Positions 11,951 through 25,429 of a stretch of 64,000 bases of DNA are shown one piece after another. The position numbers and the translations under genes were made by a program. The notes beneath the pieces were generated by a model. It ran no database searches and was not told the origin of the DNA. It worked only from the letters and a program-made list of their open reading frames with translations. The first letter of the stretch is position 1. Every line of letters starts with the position of its first letter. The stretch is from Hyaloscypha bicolor E (taxonomy: Eukaryota > Ascomycota > Leotiomycetes > Helotiales > Hyaloscyphaceae): NCBI RefSeq assembly GCF_002865645.1, contig NW_020194677.1:614412-678411 (forward strand). Reading direction: 5' to 3'.

Positions 11951-12711
11951 CTATAATATTTTCTCTTAATTTTGCCGAACTAGATATACTTTATAGTACT
12001 ATTAATAAATATAATAAAAATAATAATAATAAAAATAATTTCTCTAATTCCGCTATTTTCTCTAATTTCTCTGAATTCTCCTTATTATCTCTACTTAGTA
12101 ATCTCTCCTTTCTCTAGAGGCTTCTCTAATTTATCTATATAATTTCTTATTTCCGATTTTCTTTTAATTCTTTTCGATTTCTATTTACTATCTTACTTAA
12201 AATTAAGGGTATTCTCTATTTTAGATATTCTCTTTAGACTTAGGAGCAAGCTTTATTACTAAGATTAAAGCTACTTTAATTCCGACTTTTACTATAACTA
12301 AAAATAATATATAAATTAATAGTATAATTTTATTTCCGTATACTAAAGTCTATTTCTAACTAAAGTCTAACTTATACTATCTTAGTATAATATTTCCTAT
12401 TCTATTTCTTCCGCTTCTTTTCCTTCTATAGTTAGCCTCTATTTCTACTATCCTTATATATTATACTAGTAATTATATCTTGCGGCCAACTTATATTCAA
12501 GTTACTAGATACGTCGGAAATTAATATAAGATACTAAGATTAATATTTATATATCCTTAATATTTTGGCCTTAGGCTTAAAATATTATAATAGCCCTTTT
12601 TCTTCCCTAACTTGCTAAGCTAATAATCCGCTTTATAGACACCCCTCAGAACTTTATAAGAGTATTACCTTAACTATAAAGTTTCTATTCTCCCTATATT
12701 ACTTACTATAA
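11951..12711 (-). other. 5' untranslated leader of G13 copy 1
   Basis: The region between the 5' LTR and gag is well conserved with 31866-32640 (copy 2) and 47841-48600 (copy 3). It should hold the primer-binding site and packaging signals. I could not match the bases beside the LTR to a particular tRNA, because the LTR edge is blurred by RIP. Confidence 0.55.
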
Positions 12712-13018
12712 AATATATAAGAGGAAAACTGCAATAAAACAAAAACCTATATAAAGTATACCAGAGTGCAAAACGTAACTTAATAGCAAAATAATAAATT
12801 AAAAGTATAAATAATAAAATATAAATAGTATATAGTATATAAAAGCTTAATTAATTAAATACTTATAAAGAATTATTTTCTAAGTCTATAGAAAAACCAG
12901 CTTTCTTATATAATTTCCGCAAGTTATATATAAAAGGCTATAGCCTTTACTATATAACCTAAATCTCAAAACCGCTAAAATAATATAATTTTTAACGAGT
13001 ACGGCCTGGCGTACTATA
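12712..13018 (-). repeat. 5' LTR of G13 copy 1
   Basis: This ~307 bp LTR begins at 13018 on the minus strand (TATAGTACGCCAGGC) and ends near 12712 in a CCTCTTATATA context. The other ends of the family (44531, 47535, 31520) have the same start and end contexts. It contains the palindrome at 12923-12958. Right of 13018 the sequence switches abruptly to a Gypsy-A RT frame, which marks the insertion site. Confidence 0.85.
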
Positions 13019-15760
13019 ATAGCTAGCTTAAGCTAAGATCTATATAAAGCTAGATATTTAGCTAGTATTTTATTAGATTTAAATAAATTCAGAATTAAAA
13101 GAACTTATAATATTTCATATAAGATATAGGGCCTATAAATATAAAGTCTTTTAGAAAGGCTTAACTAATAGCCCTACTATATATTAGAGATATATAAATA
13201 ATATTCTCTTTAATTACTTTAATATTTTTTATATAGCTTATCTAGATAATATTCTAATTTATTTAGATAATTTCCTCGAGTATAAAAACTATATATAAAA
13301 GGGTTTTTTAATAGCTATAGGATATTAGCCTCTAAGCGAATATTAAAAAATTAGAATTTAAGGTTACTTATATAAAATATCTAGACTTTATTATCTCTAT
13401 TAAGAATATTAAAGTAAATTCAGATAAGATAGCGGTTATTAAGAACTAGTAATTACTAATAATAGTTAAGGAAATATAAGGCTTTCTGAGTTTTTATAAT
13501 TTTTATTAGTATTTTATTACGGAATATAACTATATAGTAAAGCTTTTAATAGCTTTAATATATAAGGAAATTTCATATAAATAGATAAATTAGTATTAAG
13601 AAAGTTTTATTAAGCTAAAGCAAGCTATATTCTCGGTACTAATTCTATATTACTATAATTCGAATCTTTTTATTATAATTAAAACAGATATATTAAATAA
13701 AGTTATAGCTAGTATTTTCTTATAATAAGATTTCTAGATAAAACTCTAGTATCCGGTAGTATTTTTCTCTAAAACTATATTATTAGTAAAGCTAAATTAT
13801 AATATCTATAATAAAGAAATACTTGCTATTATTATTATTTTTTAACTAAATAGCAAGCGAATCTAGAAGGCCTATAGAAGGCATTCTTTATAATTTATTT
13901 AGACTATTGAGCTCTCGAATACTTTATAATTATAAAGAAGCTTTTAGCTAGATAAGCTTATTAGATAAAGTATTTTTCCTGCTATTATTTTAAGCTTATA
14001 TATTAGATAAGTAAGTTAAATAAATAAGCAAATGCCTTAAGCAGGAAATATAAGAATATAACTATCCAGAATAAGGTAATAGTAGCCTACTAAACTCAAA
14101 TTCTTTTCCTATAATAAAAGATTAATAATAATATTATATAAGATCTCTAATTAGCCCTAATTAAAGCCTTAGTAAGCCCGGCTCAGAAAGAAACCCAATA
14201 TAATAGTATCTAGTTTATAAATAAGCTATTAAGCAAGAATCAAGAGTTACTAGAGCTAGAAGAACTATAAAATAAGGCAAGAAATAAAAAGAAAGGTACT
14301 TGGATATTATAAAACAGCCTTCTCTTATAGTATAGTAAATTATTTATATCTAATAGTATAATAATACCCTAGATACCTTTATATATTACTTTTATTTAGA
14401 AAGTATATATATAGCCCCTAATAGGATATCTAGAATAAGCCAAGCTTTAATAGCTTTTCTAGGCCCGCTATTATTAGCTAGGCTAGAATATAGATATTAA
14501 TTAGTATAGAAATAACTATTATATCTATTAATAATTCTATATTTCTAGAAATAAGAAACTAGGTCTTTTATATCTATTACTAGTTTCTAACTATCTTTAG
14601 TAATATATATTAGGAGATTTTAAAATATACCTAAAAAATAGAAATAAATATAATATAGTAATAATCTTTATTAATTACCTAAATAAGTACTCTATTATAA
14701 TTCTTATTTAAGATATAGTTATAGCTAAAGAATTAGTATTTCTTTTCCTTATTTATATAGTCTACCAAATTAGTATTCCGGAAACTATAGTATTTAATTA
14801 AGGCCTCTAGTTTATATTAGATTTCTAGAGCGAGTTTTATAAGTATATTAGTATAAAGCTTAAATTATTAACTATTAACTATTTCTAAACTAATAATTAA
14901 ATAGAGATTATTAATTAGTACTTTAACTAATAGCTATATTCCTATATAAACTATTATTAGAATAATTAAAATAAATAAATAGTAATAATTAATTACTAGT
15001 AAGTAGCTCTAGTTTATAAGATTACGGGCTAGTTCCTATTCTTTATAAAGAAAGGCTATAAACTATAGATATTATTTAATTAGGAAACCCAGATATAATT
15101 AGATATCCTAAAAAAAGAACTAAATAGATAAAAGGCAAAGACTCTAATAATATAGCTTTATAAATTATAATAAAAGATATAGGAGAATATAATATAAATA
15201 TAAGAATATTATATTACTTAAATTAATAAATATTACTAACTAGTAGACTTTGAAATAGAAAATAAAATATAAATTACTATTAAATACTAGAAAAATAATT
15301 ATTCGAGTTATAAGCTAGCCTATTAAATAAAAGAACTATATAAAATCCTGGAATAAGTAGAATATTTTTTTAGGCTTAAGCTTCCGGAATTAATAAGAAT
15401 ATATCCGGTATTTTATATAGAGAAGCTATATAAAGATTTAGGTAATTCCCTTTCCGGACAAGCGAATCCGGAGCCTCTATTATTAGAATTATAAAACGAG
15501 GAAACGGAATATAAAGTTTAAAAGATACTAGTAATAAAGCTATTTTATAGGAAGCTTAAGTATTAAGTCTAGTAAAAAGAATAAAATTCAGATCCGGAAT
15601 AATATCCTATATTCTTATTAAGTAATAGTATTCTGGCTCTTTAGAGCTTCTATAAAAAGAACCCCGAATAGCTAGAACTACTCTAGAACCTTTCTTATTA
15701 GTTGGATTATACTAAGAATAATATACTACCGGAACTATATAATACGAACAGAAATTCTTT
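13019..15760 (+). pseudogene. Gypsy-A pol (3' part of RT, RNase H, integrase, chromodomain)
   Basis: This is the 3' half of a chromodomain Ty3/Gypsy polyprotein. The frame opens inside RT and reads YLDNILIYLDNFLEY at 13.23 kb; the catalytic YLDD reads YLDN after RIP. Next come FIISIKNIKVNSDK, an RNase H start with FSVLILYYYN and an NIYNKEILAII motif (13.80 kb), and an integrase core around 14.4-15.2 kb. At 15.38-15.68 kb there is a chromodomain-like tail with HPVFYIEKLY, then a YKV...KYQV segment and a PE*YP segment. Chromodomains steer integration to heterochromatin in this clade. The gag, protease and 5' RT are missing because G13 copy 1 interrupts the element. The left part should lie beyond position 1. 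Confidence 0.8.
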
Positions 15761-15762
15761 AA

Positions 15763-15799
15763 GTTATATATAAAAGGCCTCTAGCCTTTAATATATAAC
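15763..15799. repeat. 36-bp palindrome at the 3' end of Gypsy-A
   Basis: The sequence GTTATATATAAAAGGCC-TCTA-GCCTTTAATATATAAC is the same palindrome found in G13 LTRs and pol. Here it sits just after the Gypsy-A chromodomain frame and about 70 bp before the LTR, in an element whose other sequence is unrelated to G13. Confidence 0.8.
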
Positions 15800-15867
15800 C
15801 TATAATTTGAGAATTTAATACAAACTTTTAAAGCTCGGAAATAAGCTTATTTCGAGGAAAGAAGTAA

Positions 15868-16130
15868 TATTATAATTATTATAATATATAGTATTAATAG
15901 GAATTAGACTAGAACTAGCTAGATATATAAAGTTAAAGTCGGAAGATATAAGTCGAGGTTATATATTACGAGCTTAAGCTAGTATATAGGCCTATATATA
16001 GCTCGCAATTATTTAGATCTAAGGCTTTTTCGAGATCCTCTTCTTTTCTTTAGCTTTAAATTATTAGAATAGAGATAGTCTAACCTTACTTTCTAGGCCC
16101 TAGATCTTATACTTATAATAATAATTATAT
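15868..16130 (+). repeat. 3' LTR of Gypsy-A (plus copy)
   Basis: The LTR starts after a purine tract (GAGGAAAGAAG) at about 15868 with TATTATAATTATTA, probably a RIPped TG start. It ends near 16130. The last ~90 bp (TTAGCTTTAAATTATTAG ... TTTCTAGGCCCTAGATC) recur in reverse orientation at 20510-20580, so both Gypsy-A copies share this LTR part. Confidence 0.7.
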
Positions 16131-18870
16131 TATATTTATTTTTATTTTTTAGATATTTCTTAATATTTACTAATATATATTATTAGAAGTAATTAGAAAC
16201 TAATAATAAATATAAGAGATCTAGCTTTTTATTTTTAAAAATATAGAATTATTAGTAAATATAGTAATTATTCTTATATTAATTAATATTTATATCTTGG
16301 CCTAGCTAATTATAGTAAGCCTAAAAAGGCTATTAAAGCTTAGCTTATTCTAAATATCTTATTAGAGGCTATATATATATCTTTTAAATAAAAGTAATAT
16401 ATAAAGATATCTCGAATATTATTATATTATTAAATATAAATAATTTGCTATATTATAAAAAAGGCTATATTATAATATTCAAGTATTTTCTTTCTTATTT
16501 CTTGCCTTATTTCTAGCTCTTTTAACTCTAATAACTCTTAATTCTCGCTTAATAGCTTATTTATAAGCTAGATATTATTATACTAGGTTTTTTCTTAAGC
16601 CGAGCTTATTAAGGCCTTAATTATAATTAATTAAAGATTTTATATAATATTATTATTAATCTTTAATTATAAGAAAAGAATTTGGGTTTAATAAGCTATT
16701 ATTATTTTATTTTAAATAATTATATTCTTATATTTCTTATTTAGGGTATTTACTTATTTATTTGATTTATTTATTTAATATATAAGCTTGAAATAATAAT
16801 AAAAAAAATACTTTATTTAATAAGCTTATTTTATTAAAAGCTTTTTTATAATTATAAAGTATTCGAGAGTTTAATAGTTTGAGTAAATTATAAAAAGTAC
16901 TTTTTATAAGTCTTTTAGTTCTATTTAATATTTAATTAAAGAAAGAATAATAATAAGTATTTCTTTATTATAAATATTATAGTTAAGCTTTATTAATTAT
17001 ATAGTTTTAGAAAGAAATACTATTAAATATTAAAGTTTAATCTAGAAATCTTATTATAAGAAAGTACCGGCTATAATTCTATTTAATATATTTGTTTTAA
17101 TTATATAAAAAGATTCGAATTATAGTAATATAGAATTAGTATTAAAAATATAGCTTATTTTAGCTTATTAAAACCTTTTTAATACTAATTTATTTATTTA
17201 TATAAAACTTTCTTATATATTAGAGCTATTAGAGGCTTTACTATATAGCTATATTTTATTATAAAATACTAATAAAAATTATAAAAACCTAGAAAGCCTT
17301 ATATTTCTTTAATTATAATTAGTAATTACTAGTTTTTAATAATTACTATTTTATCTGAATTTACTTTTATGCCCTTAATAGAAATAATAAAGCTTAAATA
17401 CTTTATATAAATAACTTTAAACTCTAATTTCTTAATATTTATTTAAAGACTAATATCTTATAATTATTAGAGTACCTTTTATATATAGTTTTTATATTTA
17501 AGAGAATTATTCGAATAAATTAGAATATTATTTAGATAAGCTATATAAAAGATATTAAGGTAATTAAAGAAAATATTATTTATATATCTCTAATATATAA
17601 TAAAACTATTAATTAGACTTTCTCAAAGAACTTTATATTTATAAGCTCTATATTTTATATAAAATATCGTGAATTCTTCTAATTCTGGATTTATTTAAAT
17701 TTAATAAAATACTTATTAAATATTTAGCTTTATATAAACCTTAGCTTAAGTTAGTTATATAAAGGTTTTATAAATAAGAAAGAAAAATCTTTTTATATTA
17801 AGTTATTTAGCTTATAATAGTTAATATAAAATTATAGAGCTTTATTAGCCTTATTTATAAAGATAATCGGGAATATAAAAGGAAATTAGGCTTGATTTAA
17901 TAAAGCCTTATTAGAGGTTTTTTTAAGGAAATACTTGATTTCTTATAGCTTATAAATTAATTATTAATAAAGCGGGAAATATTTTAGGCTTTCTAGGCTC
18001 TTGAAATTATTAATCTAAATCTTGTAATTATAAAACTAATATAGGAATAAGATATTTAATATTTCTTTTAAGAAAATATTTATAAAGTTCTTAAACTCTT
18101 TTAGTAAAACTCTTACTAGCTATTATAACTTTATTTTTCCTGGCTATTACTTATTCGAGATAAACTTATTCTATTACTATAATTCTAGTTCTTTATTAAT
18201 TTCGAAAAATAATATTATAAAGAAAAGATTCTTCTTTTATAAATTTATCTAAAAAGTAGCCGGTAAGATATTTATAATATTAATTATAAGCCTCGACTAG
18301 TTCTTATAACTTTTCTTTAGATAATATAACTTTAATATTTCTATTTTTGGCTTAAAAGAAACTTTTATATCTCTTTATAAAATCGAGCTTAATTCTTTTA
18401 TTATATATAGCTTCTTAAGCCGGGCTTATAAAGAGAATTAAGGAATTTCCTCTTTATAATTTAAGGTCTTTAAAACTTATTTATAGCTATAGCTTTATTT
18501 TTTCTATTTATATTTTCTTAATATTAATTATTCTTTTTAGGTTTCAAGTTCTTATAAATAGTAATTAGAACCTTATTTTAATTCTTTTTTCTAGGCTAAT
18601 TATTTAGCCAAATTAATTTTTTATTCTTATAATTAATTAAGATACTAGTATTTATAAATTACTATTATTTCAATATTATATTATATTTGCCTGGTTTTAT
18701 AATTAATATAAGTACTAAAACTTTCCGTTTATTAATTAAAAGTATAAGCTTAATATAATAAATAATAAACGTGGTTTACTTATTATTAAATTCTCTTATA
18801 TTATAAGGTAATATTAATTAAATAAGTTTAATATTTAAGAATTATTTAATTATTTTTATAAACTTAAAAT
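16131..18870 (-). pseudogene. Gypsy-A second copy: RT, RNase H and start of integrase
   Basis: The minus strand repeats, with different RIP mutations, the Gypsy-A frame of 13.2-14.65 kb. RT has LDNILIYSNNSLKYKNYI near 17.54-17.48 kb, then FKVIYIKYLSLIISIKGIKV, then RNase H with NIYNKEILIIILS (~16.97 kb), then the integrase zinc-finger region. The frame stops at about 16131, in the middle of integrase, exactly where the 3' LTR of the plus copy ends. The element therefore lost its 3' third, and the two copies meet tail-to-tail. Confidence 0.75.
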
Positions 18871-20400
18871 TAATAAATATTTATTTATTTATTTTAATAT
18901 TAATAGAAGAAGAAATTTTAATACCTAATCTATTATTACTAATTATATAAAAGAATATAAATATATTATCTTTAAATAATTAGTTCAAATTAACTTTTAT
19001 TACATTAATATAATATAATTCTAAAAAGGAGATTTCTTTTAGAAATTATTATTTTCCTGCTTTATATCCTTAAACGGCTTACTTATAATAAGTGCCGCTC
19101 GCTTGGCCGCTAAGATTTGCTTTATATGCTTTATTTTAGACTTTAGATAATTCCTAGATATATAATTAAATTTACTATAATTATAGTATTTAAAATTAGA
19201 GAATTCGGGCTTTAGAATAATAGGCTTATTTATTATTAGAGTTTTAAGAGCGGGCTTTATATAAGGAATATCTCCTAAGCTTGACTTATTTATATCTTTA
19301 TTAGCTTTCTTAAATACCTAATTTTTCTTTTTATAATAAGCTCGAATTTATTAATTATTTATATTATAATATTATATAAATTTTATAATATAAATAGCCA
19401 AGTTATTATAATATATAGCTATAATCTTTTAAAGCTTCTAGATAAGCTTATTATTTAGGTTATTATTAAGGTCTTATAAGTTAATATTTCTATTTATTAT
19501 ATATCTTAAAAATAAAATATAAAACTTCTAAAAAGTCTAGCTTTTTTTTTATAAATAGTTTCTTAAATACTTACTAAATATAATATGTTTTATTTAGTTT
19601 ATTATATAACTTCTCTAAATAAATATATAGCTTCTTTAAATAAATATATAGTTCTCTAATAATCTTATATATATATTAATTATTTTGGTTTAAGTAAAAA
19701 GAAATTAATATAAGAATATAATTACTTATATAGCCGAATATATAAATAACTTTAAGGTTTTTTATCTAATAAATATTAAAGTTATTATAGAGTTTATTCT
19801 TAATTTAAATTAGTTAATTATTAAAGGTAATATTATCCTTAATTATATCTTTAAAAATAAGAAAGTTAAAAAGTTTAATTAAATATTTATTTTCTAAAAT
19901 AAAAGAACTAGTTATTTTAGTAAATTATATAATAAGCTTTTTAATAATAGCTTTATTCTTTTATAGAACTTGCTTAATTTCTTTTAGCTAATTATAATAA
20001 TTCTCGTTATAAATAAAGATATTATATATCTTTAGAATTAGCTTAATAATTTCTTTATATAAAGCCTTTAGGTTTCGAAATAAATCTTAAAACTTTATTT
20101 TTAATAGAATAGGTTCTTTTTCTTTTTTTACTCTCTTAAAGAAAGTATTTCTTTTATTATAAATATTAATAAAATATTTAAATTCCTTAGGAAACTTAAT
20201 AAAAAGCTCTAATTTACTTTCTAGTAATATATTAGTAATATCTTATATTATAGCTTCTTCTAACTTATCTAATTATTTCGGAACTTATTTCCTTATATCT
20301 TTTTTAATAATAAGATTACTAGCCTATTTGCTTGCCTAGCCGGTTTAGGCCTTTTTTATCTAATTATCCTAGGGCTTTCTTTTATTCTAATATTAGTTAA
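18871..20400 (-). pseudogene. Gypsy-A second copy: gag end, zinc knuckle and protease
   Basis: Reading leftward, a CCHC zinc knuckle is recognisable near 19.20-19.15 kb. It reads Y-Y-N-Y-S-K-F-N-Y-I-S-R after RIP, which fits C-x2-C-x4-H once TAT/TAC are restored to TGT/TGC or CAT. Next comes a protease whose INIKINKQIF segment near 18.9 kb fits I-D-T-G-A-N-G-Q-V-F. The upstream capsid part (19.3-20.4 kb) is too decayed to delimit. These domains supply the part missing from the plus copy. Confidence 0.65.
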
Positions 20401-20650
20401 TTAATACAAGAATAGTTATAATATATTACATTTATATTTATTAAAAACTAATTAAGTAAGTATTATTTAAATCCTTTATAGAATTAAGAAATAAATAAAC
20501 TTTAAATTATATTATAAATATAAGATTTAGGGCCTAGAAAGCAAAGTTAAACTATTTCTATTTTAATAATTTAAAGCTAAAAAAAGAAAACTAGAATATA
20601 AAAAACTATAAAAGAATATATATATTTTATAATATACTAGTTTATAAGAA
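20401..20650 (-). repeat. 5' LTR remnant of the second Gypsy-A copy
   Basis: The complement of 20510-20580 matches the 3' part of the Gypsy-A LTR (16050-16115), including GCTTTCTAGGCCCTAAATC. Beyond about 20585 the two sequences diverge, so the U3 end is either a different variant or lost. Confidence 0.6.
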
Positions 20651-21880
20651 GCTTAGTTTTCTAAATATCTCTAATATATTTCAAATATATTTCTTTAATA
20701 AAGGGGCCGTATTATATATATTTAAGAAATAATAGATATAAGTAATAATTAAATAATTATATTAGCTAATAAAATCGAAAGCCGGTTTATAATAGATCAA
20801 ATAATTAGTAATAGGCTAATAAGTATTAAAAGAAGAATTTATTTTAATAAATAAAGAAATAAAAGAGAATATTAGAAAAGATTTAAAGAAAGCTTAAAAA
20901 AGCTTAAAGAAATTTAAAGAAGGCTTAAAAAAGGCTTAGAAAAAGAAAATAAGAAATAAGAAAAAAGAAAATTAATTAATAGAAAAAAAGAGGCCTTTTT
21001 ATAATATTCTTTTTTCGAGTAATAATTATAAGTTCGAAATCGGCTATATATTAGAAATATTTAGAAAGTTTTAAAGAAGGAATTTATAAATAAACCAGAA
21101 AATCAAATTAACTTTTCTAAGCTTTTAAGTTTATAAAATAATAATTTATTTATAAATAGAGGCTAAAATGAAATTTATAAACTAATTAGAAAATTAAATA
21201 AATTTTATATCTAATAATATATACTATATTTATATTACCTTTATAAGAAGGAATTACTAGAGGCGATTTATAAATTAATTAAATAGAATTAATAAATTAT
21301 ATTCTTAGATCTATTATTTAATATAAGAATAAGGCAAATATAGAAAGTTTTTAGGAAAAAGTAAAAGCCAGAAAAGTTTTCGAAAATATATATAAAGCTA
21401 TTTATAGTTTTCTAAGGCCTTTTAAAAATAAGGGCCTAGAGAGAAAATTAATATAATAAATATATATAATAATATATAAATAAATATTAGATATTATAAA
21501 TCTAGTTTTCTATTTTAAATAAAGCTTATAATCGGAATTATATGAATTATATGAAATTATATTTCCTAATTAAATAAAGGACTTTATATATTTAACTAAA
21601 TATTAGAAAATATATAGGAAAATGCTTTTAGCTTTAAAAAGAAGTATTACTTTATAGTTTATTTATCTCAATTATTTATATATTATTCTATTATTATATA
21701 CTTTATAATAATAAAAGTTCTGGCCTTTATTATATAATCTAATATAGGCTTTTAGCTAAATATATAAATCGGGTTTTAACTTATTATATTATTCTTTTTT
21801 TTATTTGCAAATACTAGTTCTATAAATATATAAATAAAACTTTTTTTTATTAGACCGTTTTTTCCCAAACTTCTAATACT
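20651..21880. other. Unassigned RIPped DNA, with a fragment repeated at 46.0-46.3 kb
   Basis: No transposon domain is readable here. Positions 21480-21710 match the complement of 46030-46320 (GGAATTATATGAATTATATG against GGAATTATATAAATTATATA, followed by a shared AATTAAATAAA and a TATTAGARAATATATA stretch). It is therefore a plus-strand fragment of the element that supplies the Gypsy-C gag. A weak relative of the 36-bp palindrome lies near 21712-21757 but its left arm is poor. Confidence 0.5.
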
Positions 21881-24800
21881 ATTATTTCTTTAAATATAAA
21901 ATATAATTTCTATATAAAGCAAATATAGTTCTTTTATTTTATAAGTAGTTTCTTTAAAAGCCTCTAATTATATCTCATATATTTCTTATTAAGAATTCAT
22001 TTAATCTTATACTCGTTTTCATTTCTTATTAGCTATAGTTATAATTATAAATTATCTCGGAACTAATTTAATAGCGAATTTATTATAGCTAGCTAGAAAA
22101 GCTTATTATAAAATATATTATAAATTCCTAAGAAAGTATTAAGCCGAAAACTATAGCTCTTTATTACCTTAATTATTATATATTTAATATATTTTATATT
22201 AAGCTTTTTAATTAGTTTATTTATTTAAATATTTTAGAAATTAAGCCAGATTTTATTTCTAATTTTAAATTTCGAAATCTAATCTCTTTTCCGGTTTACT
22301 ATTTTCTTTTAAATTTATTAGGCTATTACTATTATAGTTTATATATATTTTTATATATTATAAAGCTTATATATAATATTATTTACTATTTAAATAAATA
22401 ATAATTCTTTGTTTTTTTTTACTAATCTTATTCTAAAGCTATATTGGCTTAATATAATATTTATAAAATAAATAAAATAAACTAACTTTAGTAAATAAAG
22501 TATTCCGGTTATTAATTACTAGCTCGATATATAATAAAAGAATTACCTAGTTTACTTAATTATAATTTATAAAAATGTAAAGAAAAGTTTTAATTATCTA
22601 ATTTATTTTAAAATAATATCTAATAGTTTATATATTTTTATTTATAGTATTTCTATAAACTATTATTCTTAAAAGCCTATATTAGTAATAATTAATTCTT
22701 ATAAACTACTTTATTACTATTTCTGCTATAATATTTATTATAGCCTCGAGTATTATTTCTTTTTTTTAAATAATTTGTAATAATTATTATATTAATATAT
22801 CTTTTATTTAATAAAAGTTCTATTATAAAATCAATTAATATCTTTTACTAAATTCGATTTGAAATAAGAAAAGGCTTTAAAAACCCCTAATAATAGTTCT
22901 TTTATATTCTATTTCTCTCGTAAATATTATAGTTTTATATAAACTAATATATTTATTTTAATATATTTAATTAAAAGAATTATTATATAAAAAGAATACT
23001 TATAATATTTTATTCTAAATAATTATATTAAATCGAGTTATAGGTTTGTTAAATTAGCTTTATATAAAGCTTTTCTGAATTATAAATCTATTATTATTTC
23101 CGGAAAAGAAGTTATTTTAATTAGAATAATAAGTATTTTCCTATTAATACCTTAATCTTTATATTAAATAAAAATATTTTTATATTTTTTTATATTATTT
23201 TAATTATAGCTTAATATAGCTTGTTTTTTTCTTGAGTATTATATTAAAGCTTCTTTAATATATCTTAAATACTATTTCTTAATTATTACTTTATTTACTT
23301 ATTATTAATATAATTTCTATTTTATTTTTAGCTTTTTAAATCCGGCTTAAAAAGATTTTCTTGCTTTTAAATAACTCTCGTTTTATTTTATTTACTTCTT
23401 TACTAATTCGTATTTATAAGTTAGGCCTTTATATTTTACTAGTTTTTAGACTAAATTCTTTTTTCTTGGTTTTAGTTTTCTAGATTAGGCTTAGAAAATT
23501 AAATAAGCTTTTTCTTATCTTATTTTTTATTTATAATAGTATTATAAGAGTCGAGTTTCTAGAAAAGTTACTAAGGAATTCTGGTTTTAATAATTATAAT
23601 ATCCTTAATTACTAATATTTCTTTATTTCTTTACTAAAAGAGTTTTATTCTTATCTTAAGAATATATTTACTTATTTATTATTCTTATCTAAAATATATA
23701 AGATTTTGAAATTATATTATAAGAGAATTAAAAACTATTTTATTTACTAATTAATAAATTTTTATATTATTATAAAATATTTTAGGTTTTTATAATTCGT
23801 TTAGATCTCGAACTAGTAAATATTTTTTAGTTTTATATCTTATTTCTTTAAATAATAAATAATTACAAGTATTTTTTTATTATAGATTTTATAATTATAT
23901 TTTATAAGATTTCTTTTCGAGAAAAAGATATAAGGTTATAAAATACTTTCTCTATTAACTTATATAAGAATACTATTTATATTTTATTTAAAGAAATTTG
24001 TTTCGAGAATTATTTCCTAATTATTTCCTAATTATTTCTTAATTATATTAGTATTAGAGCTAAAATAAACATTTTCTTAAGCTTTTAGAAAATAGCCTCT
24101 ATTTCGTTTATTTACGAGAATATTTAGTTCTTATATATAAGATCAAATAATAATTAAATAATTTCTAAGAATTCCCGAATAAAATATTAATAGAAATTAG
24201 TAAATTTAAGGAAATTTTATATGTTTTTTACTAATTTCGAGGCTTTTTAACTTAAAATAGCTTTGACTTTTATAAAATTCATATAAATGCCCTTTTTGGT
24301 TTTTATAATAAACTTTAAGTATTATATTAATTTAATCTCAAATTTGTATTTATTAATATTTAGCTATATATCTATTTTTTTTAAATTATTAAAAAACTTT
24401 TTATATATACTTATAATACTTTTTCTTTAATTCTAATAAATAAACCAGAATATTATTTATATAAATAAAATAAAACTTATTTAGGAAATTCTTAAGAATT
24501 TAATTAATATATTTCTGAAATATATTTGAGGTATTTACTAGGCTAAAAGAAGTTATTAATTACTTATAAAGTCTATATCTTATATAAAAGGCCGTTTTTT
24601 ACTTGTTTTTTTTAGTAATATAAATCTTATAAAAAGCTATTATTATAATATTAAGTTTTATAAATTAATAAAAGCAGGTATTAATTCTTTTTTATAAGTT
24701 TATTTAGGCCTTAGTAGTTTATATAAAACCGTAATTCTTTATTAGATATTTATATAAAAAATATAAAAGCAATAATAGAAAAATGGCTTATTTAAATAAA

Positions 24801-25400
24801 TTCTTTATTTAGTAATTTTATAAGTATTTTCTATAATATTAGAAGCTTATTTTAAAATATATTATATAATAGGCCTTATAGTATAACGGATTCTTTTTTA
24901 TTAATTTCTTCTAATTCGATTTAATAATTAATTTCTTAGCCTCGAATAAATAGTAATTTCTTTACCTTAATTAAATAAAATGCCTTTATAAGATATTTAT
25001 TAGTAGGTAATAATATAATAGAATAAATTAGTAAATTATAAAACTATAATATTAAATTTAGTATAAAACTAATCTCTATTTCTTTTATAAAGTTCAGGAG
25101 AGCCTCCTTTAAATAGAAGCTTCTAATAATATATATCTTATATAAAAAAGTAATAATAATCTATAAAATCTATTTTAGAATAATTTTAAGAACTTTAATA
25201 TTATAATATTTAGTTAAATTAGCTATATATTATTATAAAGTCTTTAAACCCAACTTTAATATAATAGTATTTATATTAAATAAAACTATAAGAGCCTTAC
25301 TATTATATAATTACTTATTAATCTTCTTTAAAAAAAGATAAAATATATATGAAATAAAGCCAATATTATTAAAAATAATTCGATTAGATTAGATCTTTTT
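21881..25400 (-). pseudogene. Gypsy-B pol, truncated at its 5' end (protease to integrase)
   Basis: This is a third Gypsy lineage on the minus strand. The order, right to left, is a protease-like segment at 25.4-25.1 kb (VLFNINTIILKLGLKTL, where a D-S-G-A type site is expected), then RT with FIYINNILVYLLELKKKY near 24.45-24.38 kb. There the YxDDILVYS box has both Asp codons changed to Asn. RNase H follows around 24.0-23.4 kb, then integrase with NFIIELLLNKRYINIIIT near 22.85-22.80 kb. The last is the D-F-x-T-x-LP-x-S-x-G-Y-T-N-I-x-V-x-T motif. No gag or 5' LTR remains: the frame ends at 25.4 kb next to the Copia element. RIP stops are throughout. Confidence 0.7.
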
Positions 25401-25429
25401 TAGAAATCCATTATATTAATTTATCTTAT

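Larger units (their letters stand above)
1..13018 (-). mobile_element. Large Ty3/Gypsy LTR retrotransposon, G13 copy 1 (RIP-degraded)
   Basis: This is a nearly full-length LTR retrotransposon read right to left. The 5' LTR lies at 12712-13018 and a window-truncated 3' LTR at 1-186. Between them I can read gag, protease, RT, RNase H, integrase and a large downstream ORF. Copies at 31.5-44.8 kb and 47.5-58.0 kb align along its length, which fixes the domain order. The order protease-RT-RNase H-integrase is that of Ty3/Gypsy. The full element would be about 13.1 kb, long for a fungal Gypsy. All frames carry TAA/TAG stops typical of RIP, so it is dead. It sits inside Gypsy-A, whose RT resumes right after 13018. 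Confidence 0.85.

Noticed and set aside
21712..21757. Ninth copy of the 36-bp palindrome
   Set aside because: Only the right half (TGGCCTTTATTATATAAT) fits; the left arm does not pair well enough.
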